A DNA stretch of 64,000 nt from Bacteroidales bacterium (GTDB lineage Bacteria > Bacteroidota > Bacteroidia > Bacteroidales > F082), in NCBI GenBank assembly GCA_024400305.1, contig JAKSMX010000001.1, positions 1 through 64,000 on the forward strand. The letters run 5' to 3'. Positions 45,511-54,836 of the stretch are shown one piece after another. The notes under the pieces are model-generated. The model was not told the origin of the DNA and made no database searches. It was given only the letters and a program-made list of their open reading frames with translations. Position 1 is the stretch's first letter. Each line of letters begins with the position of its first letter. The translations under genes and the position numbers were made by a program.

Positions 45511-45549
45511 CAAAGATAAACAAAAAAAGGACGCCGACAATCGACGTCC
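45511..45549 (-). promoter_or_regulatory. Combined terminator (Kgp-like gene) and promoter (small T9SS cargo)
   Basis: Minus strand: stem GGACGTCGA (45549-45541), loop TTG (45540-45538), stem TCGGCGTCC (45537-45529), then T7. The loop TTG is exactly 19 bp upstream of TATCTTTG (45518-45511), a perfect -33/-7 pair for the gene starting at 45491. The hairpin closes the upstream gene, which ends at 45575. Confidence 0.75.
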
Positions 45550-45574
45550 TTCAATATTTTCAAATATTTTTCAA

Positions 45575-48500
45575 TTATTTCACAACGACTTTGCGGACTG
45601 TTGTGCTGCCGTCGGCAACGACTTTCACGAAGTAAACTCCGTCGAGGCCGCTCACGTTGAGTTGTGCGTCGCCGTTTGCCTTGCCGCTCATCACGACCTG
45701 GCCGATGCTGTTGATGACCTGATATTCAAACTGCGAGTCTGAAACGATATTCAACACGTTTTCAGCCGGGTTAGGATAAATGCCGAAGCCGGCTTCATTT
45801 TCACCGACACCCGTGTAATCCATGTCGATCTGCACTGCTGCCGGCAATGCTTCTCCCTCGGCATATACAGCGATGACCATGTAAGTGTATGAACCTTCAA
45901 CAAGTTCTTCATCTACAAACGTTGTCTCTGTAAGAGCGTCAGCCACGACAACGCCATTGCGCTTGACGATGTATGAGAGTGCGTTTTCAGGGGCATCCCA
46001 TGTCACGACAGCGTTATGGCCGTCAGCGATTGCTTCGAGGTTCGTGACAGGACTGAGAACGACAGGGCTGCCGCCGCCACAGTTCACATCAAATTCGCAC
46101 TGCATACCCTGAGTTGGTGTGCCGCTGCTTGCATAAATCTGCTCACCGCCTTCGTATTCAATCTCAAATGAGTTTTCCGACGGCCAGCTATTACCCTGGA
46201 ATGAGACAGTGACATGAACGCCGCTGCCGATTTCAAGAGTGAAGTCAGCATCTGTACCTGTGCTTACCGTGAGATTTTGTGCAGGAGTGCCATCGTTGAA
46301 TGTGACGACAAGCTTGTTGCCGTTCCAGCCGTCGCCGTAGCTGTCGTGGAGATGGAACAGAACATTGCATGAGTTCTTCAATGCGCCTTCGCCTTCCGCC
46401 GAGACTTCATTGTCAGCAACCAATGTGAACACGAGAGGCAACACCTCCGTTGAAGGGCAATTTCCATCAATATTGACGTTGAACACAGCAGTACCGATTC
46501 CTTCAGCCTCGATGGTGCCAATCTCGAATGTGTCATTTTCAAATGTGACATACTGGCTTGTCGATGAAATTGTCACTACAGCATTTGTCGCCATGTAATG
46601 ACCTGTATTCTTGAAGTTGGCGACAACAGTTGAAGTTGTGCCAGGCTCATAGCTGCCTGCGAACTGGAAGCTGTCGAAGCCAATGATAGGAGCACCTATT
46701 GTAATAATGGCCTTGCCTGTCCAGACCTCTGAACCGCAAGTCATCGTGACGTTAATCTGAACTTTCGTGCCGTCAGCGACACCGGCTGCCACCGTGTAGG
46801 CGAACTCGTCGGTGAGGGTGACTGTCTCGTCAGCGGCGACGACTGCAAATGAGCCTTCACTGTCTGTCAATGTGATGGCGTCGCTCTCGCAGCTCAACGC
46901 GACTGTTGTCGTTCCGGTTGTCGGGTCAACACCGACGTTCTTGAATGAAATCGACATTGTCTGTTCCGAAGCCGCCGGGACGTTTGCCGGGGTGTAACCT
47001 GACACTGTCATGTATGATCCTTCAGCAGGAAGTATTTCAATAGGTTCGTTGTAAGTCACTCTGTTGTAACCGAGGACGACGAGCTGTGCCGTGCCGACAT
47101 TTGAAAGCGGAGCGAATGTCATTGTGCCCTGACCGTCAACGATGTTGCAGGAGGCGATGATTTCGCCGTCCATTGACAGTGTGGCGATTGCGAATGCTGC
47201 GTCTGCTGTGATTTCGAGTTCTGACATTCCGAGCATCAATGCCGCAGGAGCCAGCGACACATTCATGTCAGTCGGGTTGGCTGTCCTGACCATCAATGTC
47301 GGGTCGCCGAAGAGAATCCATGTGTCGTGGCATTCAGTGTCACCGCTCTTGTCGATGACGCTCATGTTACCGTTCAAAGAAGCGCCTGCGAGTGTGTGGT
47401 TAAACATGTCACCGCCGCTCCATTCCGTCAGGATGTTCACCATCTCGTCCTGACCATACATTGGTGGGATCCATGGCTGTGACATCCACGAGAACATGCC
47501 GCCGATGGCACCTGTAGGTGCACCTGTCGAGTTGTCGGTCGCACGCATCCATGCCTCTGCGAAGCACTCCGAACCATAGTTGAACTGGCCGTTTTCGCAA
47601 GCCACCGACCAGACTACAGGCCACATGTTGTCGTTCACCAAAGCGTTGACGTTGCTGTTGCTGTAGCCAGCGACGCCCCAGCTTGTCGGTGAACCGTGGT
47701 TGCAGTAGTTGATGATGCTGATACCTTCATTGATCGTCGCGCTGATTGTAGCCTGTGACGCGTCACCGCCGCTGCCGCCGTGATGTTCTGTAACTTGTGA
47801 ATATGTGTAATGGAGCAGTGTGTCGCGGATGAGGTCGATGTGACGATAGTCGTCTTCGCCGTAGTGACCGCTGCCTGCGCCATAGTAACCTATACCCATG
47901 CCTTTGTCGCCCCATGTGATGTCGCTCTGAAGGTCACGCTCGTAAAGAAGAACCTTTGCGACATGATTGGCCAAGTGAGCGTCTGTCTCAACCGAGAAAC
48001 GTCCGACAAAGACCTCCGGATAATGGTCGGAGCCTTCAATCTGACCGAACCAGTTGTCCGAACGTTCGCCACTTACTGCGTGCGGTGTGATATGTGCATA
48101 GTCGCCGACAAACAGCACATAGGCGAGATTGCGGTTGGGGTCGTTGTAAATGTTTGTGATGTAGTTCTTGATGCCTGTGTCGGTGTTGCCACCGGCTTCC
48201 GTCACGCTCACCATCGTTGTCGGACGGCCTGACTGGTTCTTCCAGTTCACGAACTCTTCCATGCCAGCCATGAACTGGTCTGCGCAGATAACGAGCATCT
48301 CGCCGTCATCCTCCACGAAAGGATAAGCCTTGGCTGCATCGTCGAAGTTGATGAAACGACGGCTGTAGGAAGCCTTGAACTCCGGAGAAGTCTTAACAAC
48401 GTTGCTCTTGCGGGCTGACTTCTGGTTCTCACCGTTGTTGCTGACCTTCGTCATGGCTATTGTCATGCTTGTATAGACACGCAATGTCTTTGTGACAGGG

Positions 48501-49027
48501 TTGTAAGCGAACGGGCGGACCAAGATGTTCTGGCCGCGGAAGTCTCTGATGATGTACGGGGCGTCGAGTGAAGCCTGTGTTGCCGGCCAAAACGCATCCT
48601 GCTGATACATTGCGCCGTAGGTGTAAGGCACATCTTCAGGGTTGATCTGACGGCTGAAGTTGCCTTTTGAAGGAGCGACCTCGACATTCTCGAAATCGAC
48701 ATACTTTGAATTGATGACATTAACATTCATCTCTGCCATGTCACCGATCATGACCGGGATGACTTCGTATGGAAGCTGCGGGGCGCCGGCCTCAAGCTCC
48801 AAAGCCATCTTACCTGCACTGACAGTCACCTGCGTGCCGTTTGGTGTCTTGACGTTTGTCGTGTAGAAACCGCCGAGTTCAAAGTTCACGACGACTTCCT
48901 TTTCTGATGATGAGACCAGTGTCGCCACCGGTGCGGCCGGGGAATCCTTTGTGATTCCGTGCCATTCCTGTGCTATTCCCATGAAAGAGAATAACATAAG
49001 GACTACTGTTAATACATATTTTCTCAT
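45575..49027 (-). CDS. Kgp-like gingipain, peptidase family C25, T9SS secreted
   Basis: 1150 residues from the ATG at 49027 (signal RKYVLTVVLMLFSFMGIAQ); an open extension to 49126 runs through the upstream terminator. A propeptide-like region spans about 25-240. The C25 domain follows, with His444 in INYCNHGSPTSW and Cys477 in WSVACENGQF, 33 residues apart as in gingipains. CFAEAWMRA, PPMYGQDEM and WILFGDPTLMVRT match the Kgp subtype as I remember it. Then come CARDB-like beta domains, a DSYGDGWNGN domain, an FN3 domain and the sorting domain (YPNPAENVLNI to RKVVVK). It is predicted to be an extracellular cysteine endopeptidase; lysine specificity is not shown. Confidence 0.92.
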   Translation of the reverse strand: MRKYVLTVVLMLFSFMGIAQEWHGITKDSPAAPVATLVSSSEKEVVVNFELGGFYTTNVKTPNGTQVTVSAGKMALELEAGAPQLPYEVIPVMIGDMAEMNVNVINSKYVDFENVEVAPSKGNFSRQINPEDVPYTYGAMYQQDAFWPATQASLDAPYIIRDFRGQNILVRPFAYNPVTKTLRVYTSMTIAMTKVSNNGENQKSARKSNVVKTSPEFKASYSRRFINFDDAAKAYPFVEDDGEMLVICADQFMAGMEEFVNWKNQSGRPTTMVSVTEAGGNTDTGIKNYITNIYNDPNRNLAYVLFVGDYAHITPHAVSGERSDNWFGQIEGSDHYPEVFVGRFSVETDAHLANHVAKVLLYERDLQSDITWGDKGMGIGYYGAGSGHYGEDDYRHIDLIRDTLLHYTYSQVTEHHGGSGGDASQATISATINEGISIINYCNHGSPTSWGVAGYSNSNVNALVNDNMWPVVWSVACENGQFNYGSECFAEAWMRATDNSTGAPTGAIGGMFSWMSQPWIPPMYGQDEMVNILTEWSGGDMFNHTLAGASLNGNMSVIDKSGDTECHDTWILFGDPTLMVRTANPTDMNVSLAPAALMLGMSELEITADAAFAIATLSMDGEIIASCNIVDGQGTMTFAPLSNVGTAQLVVLGYNRVTYNEPIEILPAEGSYMTVSGYTPANVPAASEQTMSISFKNVGVDPTTGTTTVALSCESDAITLTDSEGSFAVVAADETVTLTDEFAYTVAAGVADGTKVQINVTMTCGSEVWTGKAIITIGAPIIGFDSFQFAGSYEPGTTSTVVANFKNTGHYMATNAVVTISSTSQYVTFENDTFEIGTIEAEGIGTAVFNVNIDGNCPSTEVLPLVFTLVADNEVSAEGEGALKNSCNVLFHLHDSYGDGWNGNKLVVTFNDGTPAQNLTVSTGTDADFTLEIGSGVHVTVSFQGNSWPSENSFEIEYEGGEQIYASSGTPTQGMQCEFDVNCGGGSPVVLSPVTNLEAIADGHNAVVTWDAPENALSYIVKRNGVVVADALTETTFVDEELVEGSYTYMVIAVYAEGEALPAAVQIDMDYTGVGENEAGFGIYPNPAENVLNIVSDSQFEYQVINSIGQVVMSGKANGDAQLNVSGLDGVYFVKVVADGSTTVRKVVVK

Positions 49028-49062
49028 ATTATTAAAAAATTTGAAGTTTACATTTTTGGGCG

Positions 49063-49101
49063 CAAATATACATAAAAAAAGGACGCCGACAACCGACGTC
49101 C
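49063..49101 (-). promoter_or_regulatory. Combined terminator (Rgp-like gene) and promoter (Kgp-like gene)
   Basis: Minus strand: stem GGACGTCG (49101-49094), loop containing TTG (49092-49090), stem CGGCGTCC (49088-49081), then T7. TTG is exactly 19 bp before TATATTTG (49070-49063), which lies about 36 bp before the ATG at 49027. The arrangement is the same as at 45511-45549. Confidence 0.75.
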
Positions 49102-49127
49102 CAGATTTTTTTTGAAATAATTTCAAA

Positions 49128-52100
49128 TTACTTTACAATGACCTTGCGGACTGATGTATTTCCGTCTGCAACAACCTTCAAGATGTACATGCCGTTGAGG
49201 CTGCTGACGTTGAGTTGTGCCTCGCCGTTTGCGTTGCCGCTCATCACGACCTGGCCGATGCTGTTGACAAGCTGATATTCGACCTGACCGTTTGAGACGA
49301 TGTTGAGAACGTTCTCGGCCGGGTTAGGATAGATCATGAAGTTAGTTTCGTTTTCTTCAACACCCGTGTAATCCATGTCGATCTGCACTGCTGCCGGCAT
49401 TGACTCGCCATCTGCATACACTGCGATGACCATGTAAGTGTATGAACCTTCAACAAGCTCTTCATCGACAAACGTTGTCTCTGTGAGAGCGTCAGCCACG
49501 ACAGTGCCATTGCGCTTGACGATGTATGAGAGCGCGTTTTCAGGAGCGTCCCATGTCACGACAGCATTGTGGCCGTCGGCGATTGCTTCGAGGTTTGTGA
49601 CAGGATTCAAGATGACAGGGGCTTCACCTGCACAGTTGACGTCGAATTCGCACTGCAAGCCCTGTGATGGAGTGCCGCTGCATGCATAAATTTGCTCGCC
49701 GCCTTCATATTCAATCTCGTATGTGTTTTCATACGTCCAACTACTACCCTGGAATGAAACTGTGACATGAACGCCTGTTCCGATTTCAAGAGTGAAGTCA
49801 GCATTTGAACCTGAAGAGATTGTGAGGTCTTGTGAAGGAGTGCCGTCGCTGAATGCAACGATAAGCTTGTTGCCGTTCCAGCCGTCGCCGTAGCTGTCGT
49901 GGAGATGGAACACTACATTGCATGTGTTCTTCATGACGCCTTCGCCTTCTGCTGACACTTCATTGTCGGCTGTGAGGGTGAATGTCAGAGGCAGCTGTTC
50001 CGTTGTCGGGCATGACGAGTCAACAGTAACATAGAACAATGCCGTGCCTTCGCCGCCGACTTCGATTGTGCCGACGTTGAATTCTGTCTGTGCAAATGAG
50101 AGATATGAGCTTGCGCTTGAGATTGTCACAACGGCGTTGTTTGCCATGTAGTGACCTTTGTTCTCGAATTTCGCTATGACAGGATATGTCTCGCCTGGTT
50201 CGAAGAGGCCGGCCCACTGGAAGCCCACGTAGTTGACGATAGGAGCGCCGACGACGACAGTGGCCTTGCCAGCCCATGTGTCAGAACCGCATGTTGATGT
50301 CACATTGATGGTGATCTTTGTATTGTCAGCAACGCCAGGAGCCACGATGAATGAGAACTCGTCTGCCAATTCAATTGTCTCATCAGGATTGATGGTGCCG
50401 AACGAACCTTCACCATCGACAATTGTGAGGTTGGCATCGTCGCATGTGAGGACGACGTTTGTCGTGCCTGTTGTCGGGTCTGCGCCGACGTTCTTGAATG
50501 TGATTGACATTGACTGTTCCTCGTTGCAAGGGACGTTGCCAGGAGTGAAGCTGTTGACCGAGATGAATGGGCCTTCCATTGCAGCGGCCGGGATTGTCTC
50601 GATGCTCGGGATGCAGTTCGGGTGTGTGACGCAGATTGTCACATCGCCGCCGCTTGTGATAGGTGTCAAAGCGATGTTTGTCGTGCCTGACTCGTCGATA
50701 GTGCCGGCGCCGTAGAGGACACCGTCCTTTGAGATGCCGACGTATGAGCCTGGTTCAGCCGAGACCTCGAAGAAATCCATGCCGATAGGGAGGATCGGGA
50801 GATAGCTGACGTCGTTGGCGACAGGCTGTATTCTGTATGGGAGGACGGAGCCGTCACCGAGGACGTGGTAGGCTTCCCAGCAGTAGAGTGTCTCGACATG
50901 CAAAGTGTAGCCGAGTGCGCCTGCTGCATTGCCGGCGAGGTTGCCGACGTACGGGATTGCGCAGACTGTGTTGTACGCGTTGTCTGTCCAGATGGCGTCG
51001 TAGCAACCGAATGTCGTCTCTTCGTATGAAGGCATTGTGCCGTCAGCGCGGCTTGTAGCACCGACTGCGAAGTAGTAGTCGTTGAGCCAGTATGTTGAAG
51101 GGCATGAGCCGATGTAAGCGTAAGCGGCTTTGTTTTCAGCACGCACCATTGTCTCGCCGAAGCATGCGCCTGAGATACCCCAGTCGGCGGCCTGGCAGCA
51201 GTTGCCCATTGCGAGGAAGTACTTGTCGGTGTTTGTCAGGTTGTTGACATCGCTGTTTGTCAGGCTCGGGCCAGCCCAGCTTGTATTTGAGCCGTGCGCC
51301 GTGTAGTTCACGAAGCCGACACCTGTGTTGAGATGGCTGTAGCAGTTTGTATATGTTCCGTGACTGTATTCATAGACGTTGGCGAAGCCGTGGTCTGTGT
51401 TATAGTAGTAGTTCGTGGCGTACCAGATAGCCGGTCTGCCAACTCTGACACCCCAGCCGCTGTCTTCACCGGCGATGAGGAGCACGTTGCCGAGGTAGCT
51501 CGGATCCGGCATCGTCAGCTGCTCGTATTCCATTGACTTGTGAACCATTGCCTGAAACTGCGCGACGGTTTCTGCCGGGAAACGGCTGTGGAACATCTCC
51601 GGGAACTCGTCACCGTCGATACTCATGTAGTTGAGGTCTGACACACACTGTGTTGATGCCTGGCCTGATGTCAATGACGGAGCGACCTCATTCTTGTCAC
51701 CAACGATCATGACGAATGTAGGAGCTTCCTCGTTGTACTTGCTTGTGATGAAGTTCTTGATTGAAGCGGCTGTCGTGCCGACTTCTGCCTCGTCTGTGTA
51801 ATGGACATCGACATAGAAACCTTTCACGGTCTTCCATGCGACCCATTCTTCCATTGCTGCCTCGAACATGCGGTTTGCGACGACCAACATCTTGACAGGT
51901 GACTGCCAGAGGTCAGGGTGCTCATCATAGATGTCGTTGATGGCGCGGCTGTTGAAGAACTGCGAATAGATTGTTGTGTAGTACGGGCTGAATGTGCGCG
52001 CGAACTCGCTGTAAGCGACGGTCTCGTCATAGTCGGCGAAGCTGACTTCGACTTCGATGTCGTTATGCACTCTGATCGTGTTGCTTGCCGCATCATATTC

Positions 52101-52649
52101 AACAGGATTGATCGTCAATGCGCCGATTTGGATGCCACGCATCGTTCCTTCGATGGCGAAGTTGTAGATTGGGCGTTCAGCGAAGCCGCGGAGGTTGTAG
52201 GCCTTCTCGTTGTATGAGAACGGGATGTCTTCCGGCTTCTGGTCTTTTCTCAACGGGATCTGCATCGGGGCGACCGTGCTGATGCCGTAGTCTGAAAGGT
52301 TATAGACTGTCGTTGTGTAGTTTTTCACTGTCACCTTGACGTCTTTCACGCCGAACGGGACGGCGATGAGTTTGTTGGCCGTCGGAAGGCTCGGGTCTCC
52401 GATGTTGCCGGCCTGGTATGTGTTGTCCATCGTAAGTGCGGAGAACACACCCTTCTCTGTTGTGACGCTCTGGCTCTCAATGCTGTTGAATGAGAATGTT
52501 GCCGAGAATCCACTTGCGGTTACGTTTGTAGCCTCCTGTGAACCCTTCATCTGTGGGTTGAGGTCGATGCGACCCTGGGCAAACGCCTGGAAACCGAACA
52601 TGACGGCAACCAAAGCGATTGCGAGTTTTCTGAATTGTAATTTCTTCAT
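49128..52649 (-). CDS. Rgp-like gingipain, peptidase family C25, T9SS secreted
   Basis: The 1173-residue protein has a signal peptide (ALVAVMFGFQAFAQ) and a propeptide region to about 240. In the C25 domain His452 lies in NYTAHGSNTSW and Cys485 is the second Cys of AMGNCC, again 33 residues apart. KYFLAMGNCCQAADW, ACFGETMVRAENKAAYAYIG and STYWLNDYYFAVGA are close to P. gingivalis RgpB as I recall it. The acidic S1 residue of RgpB is not evident at the equivalent distance before His452, so arginine specificity is uncertain. The C-terminal CARDB-like, DSYGDGWNGN, FN3 and sorting domains are almost the same as in the Kgp-like neighbour. It is 60 bp downstream of another T9SS cargo gene. Confidence 0.93.
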   Translation of the reverse strand: MKKLQFRKLAIALVAVMFGFQAFAQGRIDLNPQMKGSQEATNVTASGFSATFSFNSIESQSVTTEKGVFSALTMDNTYQAGNIGDPSLPTANKLIAVPFGVKDVKVTVKNYTTTVYNLSDYGISTVAPMQIPLRKDQKPEDIPFSYNEKAYNLRGFAERPIYNFAIEGTMRGIQIGALTINPVEYDAASNTIRVHNDIEVEVSFADYDETVAYSEFARTFSPYYTTIYSQFFNSRAINDIYDEHPDLWQSPVKMLVVANRMFEAAMEEWVAWKTVKGFYVDVHYTDEAEVGTTAASIKNFITSKYNEEAPTFVMIVGDKNEVAPSLTSGQASTQCVSDLNYMSIDGDEFPEMFHSRFPAETVAQFQAMVHKSMEYEQLTMPDPSYLGNVLLIAGEDSGWGVRVGRPAIWYATNYYYNTDHGFANVYEYSHGTYTNCYSHLNTGVGFVNYTAHGSNTSWAGPSLTNSDVNNLTNTDKYFLAMGNCCQAADWGISGACFGETMVRAENKAAYAYIGSCPSTYWLNDYYFAVGATSRADGTMPSYEETTFGCYDAIWTDNAYNTVCAIPYVGNLAGNAAGALGYTLHVETLYCWEAYHVLGDGSVLPYRIQPVANDVSYLPILPIGMDFFEVSAEPGSYVGISKDGVLYGAGTIDESGTTNIALTPITSGGDVTICVTHPNCIPSIETIPAAAMEGPFISVNSFTPGNVPCNEEQSMSITFKNVGADPTTGTTNVVLTCDDANLTIVDGEGSFGTINPDETIELADEFSFIVAPGVADNTKITINVTSTCGSDTWAGKATVVVGAPIVNYVGFQWAGLFEPGETYPVIAKFENKGHYMANNAVVTISSASSYLSFAQTEFNVGTIEVGGEGTALFYVTVDSSCPTTEQLPLTFTLTADNEVSAEGEGVMKNTCNVVFHLHDSYGDGWNGNKLIVAFSDGTPSQDLTISSGSNADFTLEIGTGVHVTVSFQGSSWTYENTYEIEYEGGEQIYACSGTPSQGLQCEFDVNCAGEAPVILNPVTNLEAIADGHNAVVTWDAPENALSYIVKRNGTVVADALTETTFVDEELVEGSYTYMVIAVYADGESMPAAVQIDMDYTGVEENETNFMIYPNPAENVLNIVSNGQVEYQLVNSIGQVVMSGNANGEAQLNVSSLNGMYILKVVADGNTSVRKVIVK

Positions 52650-52709
52650 TTTTGTAAAAATTGATGAATATTAAAAATTAATTGTAATCCTTATTTTATG
52701 TAATACAAA

Positions 52710-54653
52710 TTACCTAACAACAACTTTCCTCGAAACGGTCCTGCCATCCGTCTTGACATTGACAAAATACATCCCCGCATTCAAATCGCTTGCATCTATC
52801 ACATTTGAATTTGAACCGACGTGTTTCACAATCTGACCTGAAACATTATAAATGTCGGCATTTTCAAAATCCACACCTTTTATAATAATATTGCCGCCGT
52901 CCTGATAGACACTGAATTCAGTTTCTGCATTTTCATTGACATCCGTAATATTAATAATGACATAAGTGTCGCCATCCGCCGTCGTCGCCGGCCCGGACTC
53001 GCCGCCTTCATAAACAGCAATCACCTGATACAGATAGCCGCCTTCTTCACCTGTCATGTCGTCAAAATATTCAGTTTCCGTCGTGTTTCCGATGAGTTCA
53101 AATTCTGTTGTGGTAACGCCTTTGTAAACATCGAATGAAATCTCATTTCCCGTTGCAGGTGTCCACGAAATCAATGCGCCGTATGTATTGTCATCATTCC
53201 AGACATATTCACCCGTAAGATTTGTCGGCGCCAAGAACGGATTCTCGACCACTGGCCCCATGGTGCCGTCGGGCTGGATGTTCTGTCCATACAGACCATT
53301 CACTTCATTTCTTCCATCTTGGAAAAAGACAACATATTGACCATCAGCGTATTCGTATGCGCCTTCGGCTATCTCCTTGCTTTCAGGGAGACACTGGTTT
53401 GTGTTGAAATCCTTTGCCCACAGCACCGACATGCCGGGGTCAACGGCCAATGCTTTGATTACACCGTCGTTGTAACTATCCGCATAACAGTAAAGTATGG
53501 TGATGCTCCTGTCAGGTGCGCACGCCACCCTGAACTGTCCGATGTTCGCCTCCGTTACAGGGATGATGACTGTGCCGCCGGCGCCGTTGAGAAGCTCGCC
53601 CGACTGTGATATCCTGACTACTCTCATCGAGTTATATGCTTGATAATCCGCATCCGTCTCGAGGAAAGCGAGGATGAGATCACCTGTCACGACATCGCAT
53701 GTGCCAGCACCTTGGATGCGGTAATAATATTCATCTGTAGGACTTACCTGCACGCCGAGCGGATGGCTTGCGTATGTGGTGCAGTTGCCTTCCGCGCTGA
53801 AGTGCATGGCGTAGATGTTGAATGCATCGACATCGCCGCCGCAATGCTCGATCCAGCACCAGCCGCCGCCCATGCCGTCAGGGATGATGCTCATGAATTT
53901 CCAGCCCTGAATTGAGGTGGTGTTCATCATGGTCTGCGTGTTGACAATATTTCCCGAAGCGTCAATCTTCGTAACCTTGATTGTTTCGTCATACATTGTC
54001 CAGCCTTGTGCCGCATCATACGACTGATAGGCCACGAGCACTCCGCCGTCGTTTGACGAAACCATCTTCTGGACGCCGCCCAACGCACCCAACTGAACCT
54101 GAATATCATCTCCCATTGTTCCGTCAGCGGCGATATGGCGGACATGTATGGCGTTCGCGAAGTCTGTAGTGCTGACCCACACGCCGCCGTTTTCATCCGC
54201 GACTACCTCTGTGCGGCACTGATAAGCGCCATCCGGAAGCTCAGCCGTCTTGACCGGGCCCCAGACGATTTCGCCTTGGGCGTTGACTTTGTACGCATAC
54301 GGTCCATAACCGCCCTCTTCCCTCGCGAAATGCGAGACAGCGCAGCAATCCGTCGTCGCTGTCATGCTGACACCTGTTGACATCGTGGAGCCTGACTGTC
54401 CCATGAAAACGGGTTCGTCCCACATCGGGACGCCTTCCTTCGTGACATACATCAACTTCGGATTCCAGTCACCGCCGACGAAATTGCAAAACTGAATGAA
54501 AAAGTCGCCGTTAGGGCATCTCGACTGATAAATTTCGTTGTATTCACTTTGTCCTTCGTGAACAAATGTATTTGCTGCGGGGTCATCAACCCATTGTGCA
54601 TTGGCCGACATAGCAACGCACGCAACAACTGTCATTAATAAAAGTTTCTTCAT
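52710..54653 (-). CDS. T9SS cargo: repeat-rich (propeller-like) region, FN3 and sorting domain
   Basis: The 647-residue protein has a signal peptide (KKLLLMTVVACVAMSANAQ). Residues 20-480 carry repeated WxxDxxxN and aromatic/Gly blocks with phrases such as GGVWVSTTDFANAIHVRHI and GGVLVAYQSYDA, resembling a beta-propeller of short blades. An FN3-like domain is at about 485-565 (GALISWTPATGNEISFDVYK), and a type A sorting domain ends in GRTVSRKVVVR. No catalytic residues seen. Its promoter candidate is TAAATTTG at 54720-54713. It is the first of the four cargo genes and may share a transcript with the Rgp-like gene. Confidence 0.87.
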   Translation of the reverse strand: MKKLLLMTVVACVAMSANAQWVDDPAANTFVHEGQSEYNEIYQSRCPNGDFFIQFCNFVGGDWNPKLMYVTKEGVPMWDEPVFMGQSGSTMSTGVSMTATTDCCAVSHFAREEGGYGPYAYKVNAQGEIVWGPVKTAELPDGAYQCRTEVVADENGGVWVSTTDFANAIHVRHIAADGTMGDDIQVQLGALGGVQKMVSSNDGGVLVAYQSYDAAQGWTMYDETIKVTKIDASGNIVNTQTMMNTTSIQGWKFMSIIPDGMGGGWCWIEHCGGDVDAFNIYAMHFSAEGNCTTYASHPLGVQVSPTDEYYYRIQGAGTCDVVTGDLILAFLETDADYQAYNSMRVVRISQSGELLNGAGGTVIIPVTEANIGQFRVACAPDRSITILYCYADSYNDGVIKALAVDPGMSVLWAKDFNTNQCLPESKEIAEGAYEYADGQYVVFFQDGRNEVNGLYGQNIQPDGTMGPVVENPFLAPTNLTGEYVWNDDNTYGALISWTPATGNEISFDVYKGVTTTEFELIGNTTETEYFDDMTGEEGGYLYQVIAVYEGGESGPATTADGDTYVIINITDVNENAETEFSVYQDGGNIIIKGVDFENADIYNVSGQIVKHVGSNSNVIDASDLNAGMYFVNVKTDGRTVSRKVVVR

Positions 54654-54712
54654 GTTTTATAGTTTTAATATTGACTTGTTTAGCTGTTTTTATTCCCCAA
54701 TTTTTATGGCGG

Positions 54713-54720
54713 CAAATTTA
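54713..54720 (-). promoter_or_regulatory. -7 box of the 54653 cargo gene
   Basis: TAAATTTG on the minus strand, 60 bp before the ATG. No matching -33 box was found. Confidence 0.45.
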
Positions 54721-54763
54721 CTAATATTTTTTGATTGCCGAGTTAATTTCGTCATTTTTTTTA

Positions 54764-54793
54764 GAAAAAAGGGAAGCCGTAACCGACTTCTCC
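54764..54793 (-). terminator. Intrinsic terminator after the S41 protease gene
   Basis: Minus strand GGAGAAGTCG (54793-54784) pairs with CGGCTTCCC (one bulge, one G-U), then a T6 run. It begins 43 bp after the stop codon. Unlike the two hairpins of the cargo cluster, its loop is too far from the next -7 box to act as a -33 element. Confidence 0.7.
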
Positions 54794-54836
54794 ATTTTTT
54801 TGATGAATTCCGCTGTTAAATGTCTGCGAAAAAGCA

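Noticed and set aside
49028..49126. Upstream start of the Kgp-like gene
   Set aside because: The extension lies over the previous gene's terminator and the promoter; the ATG at 49027 gives a clean signal peptide.
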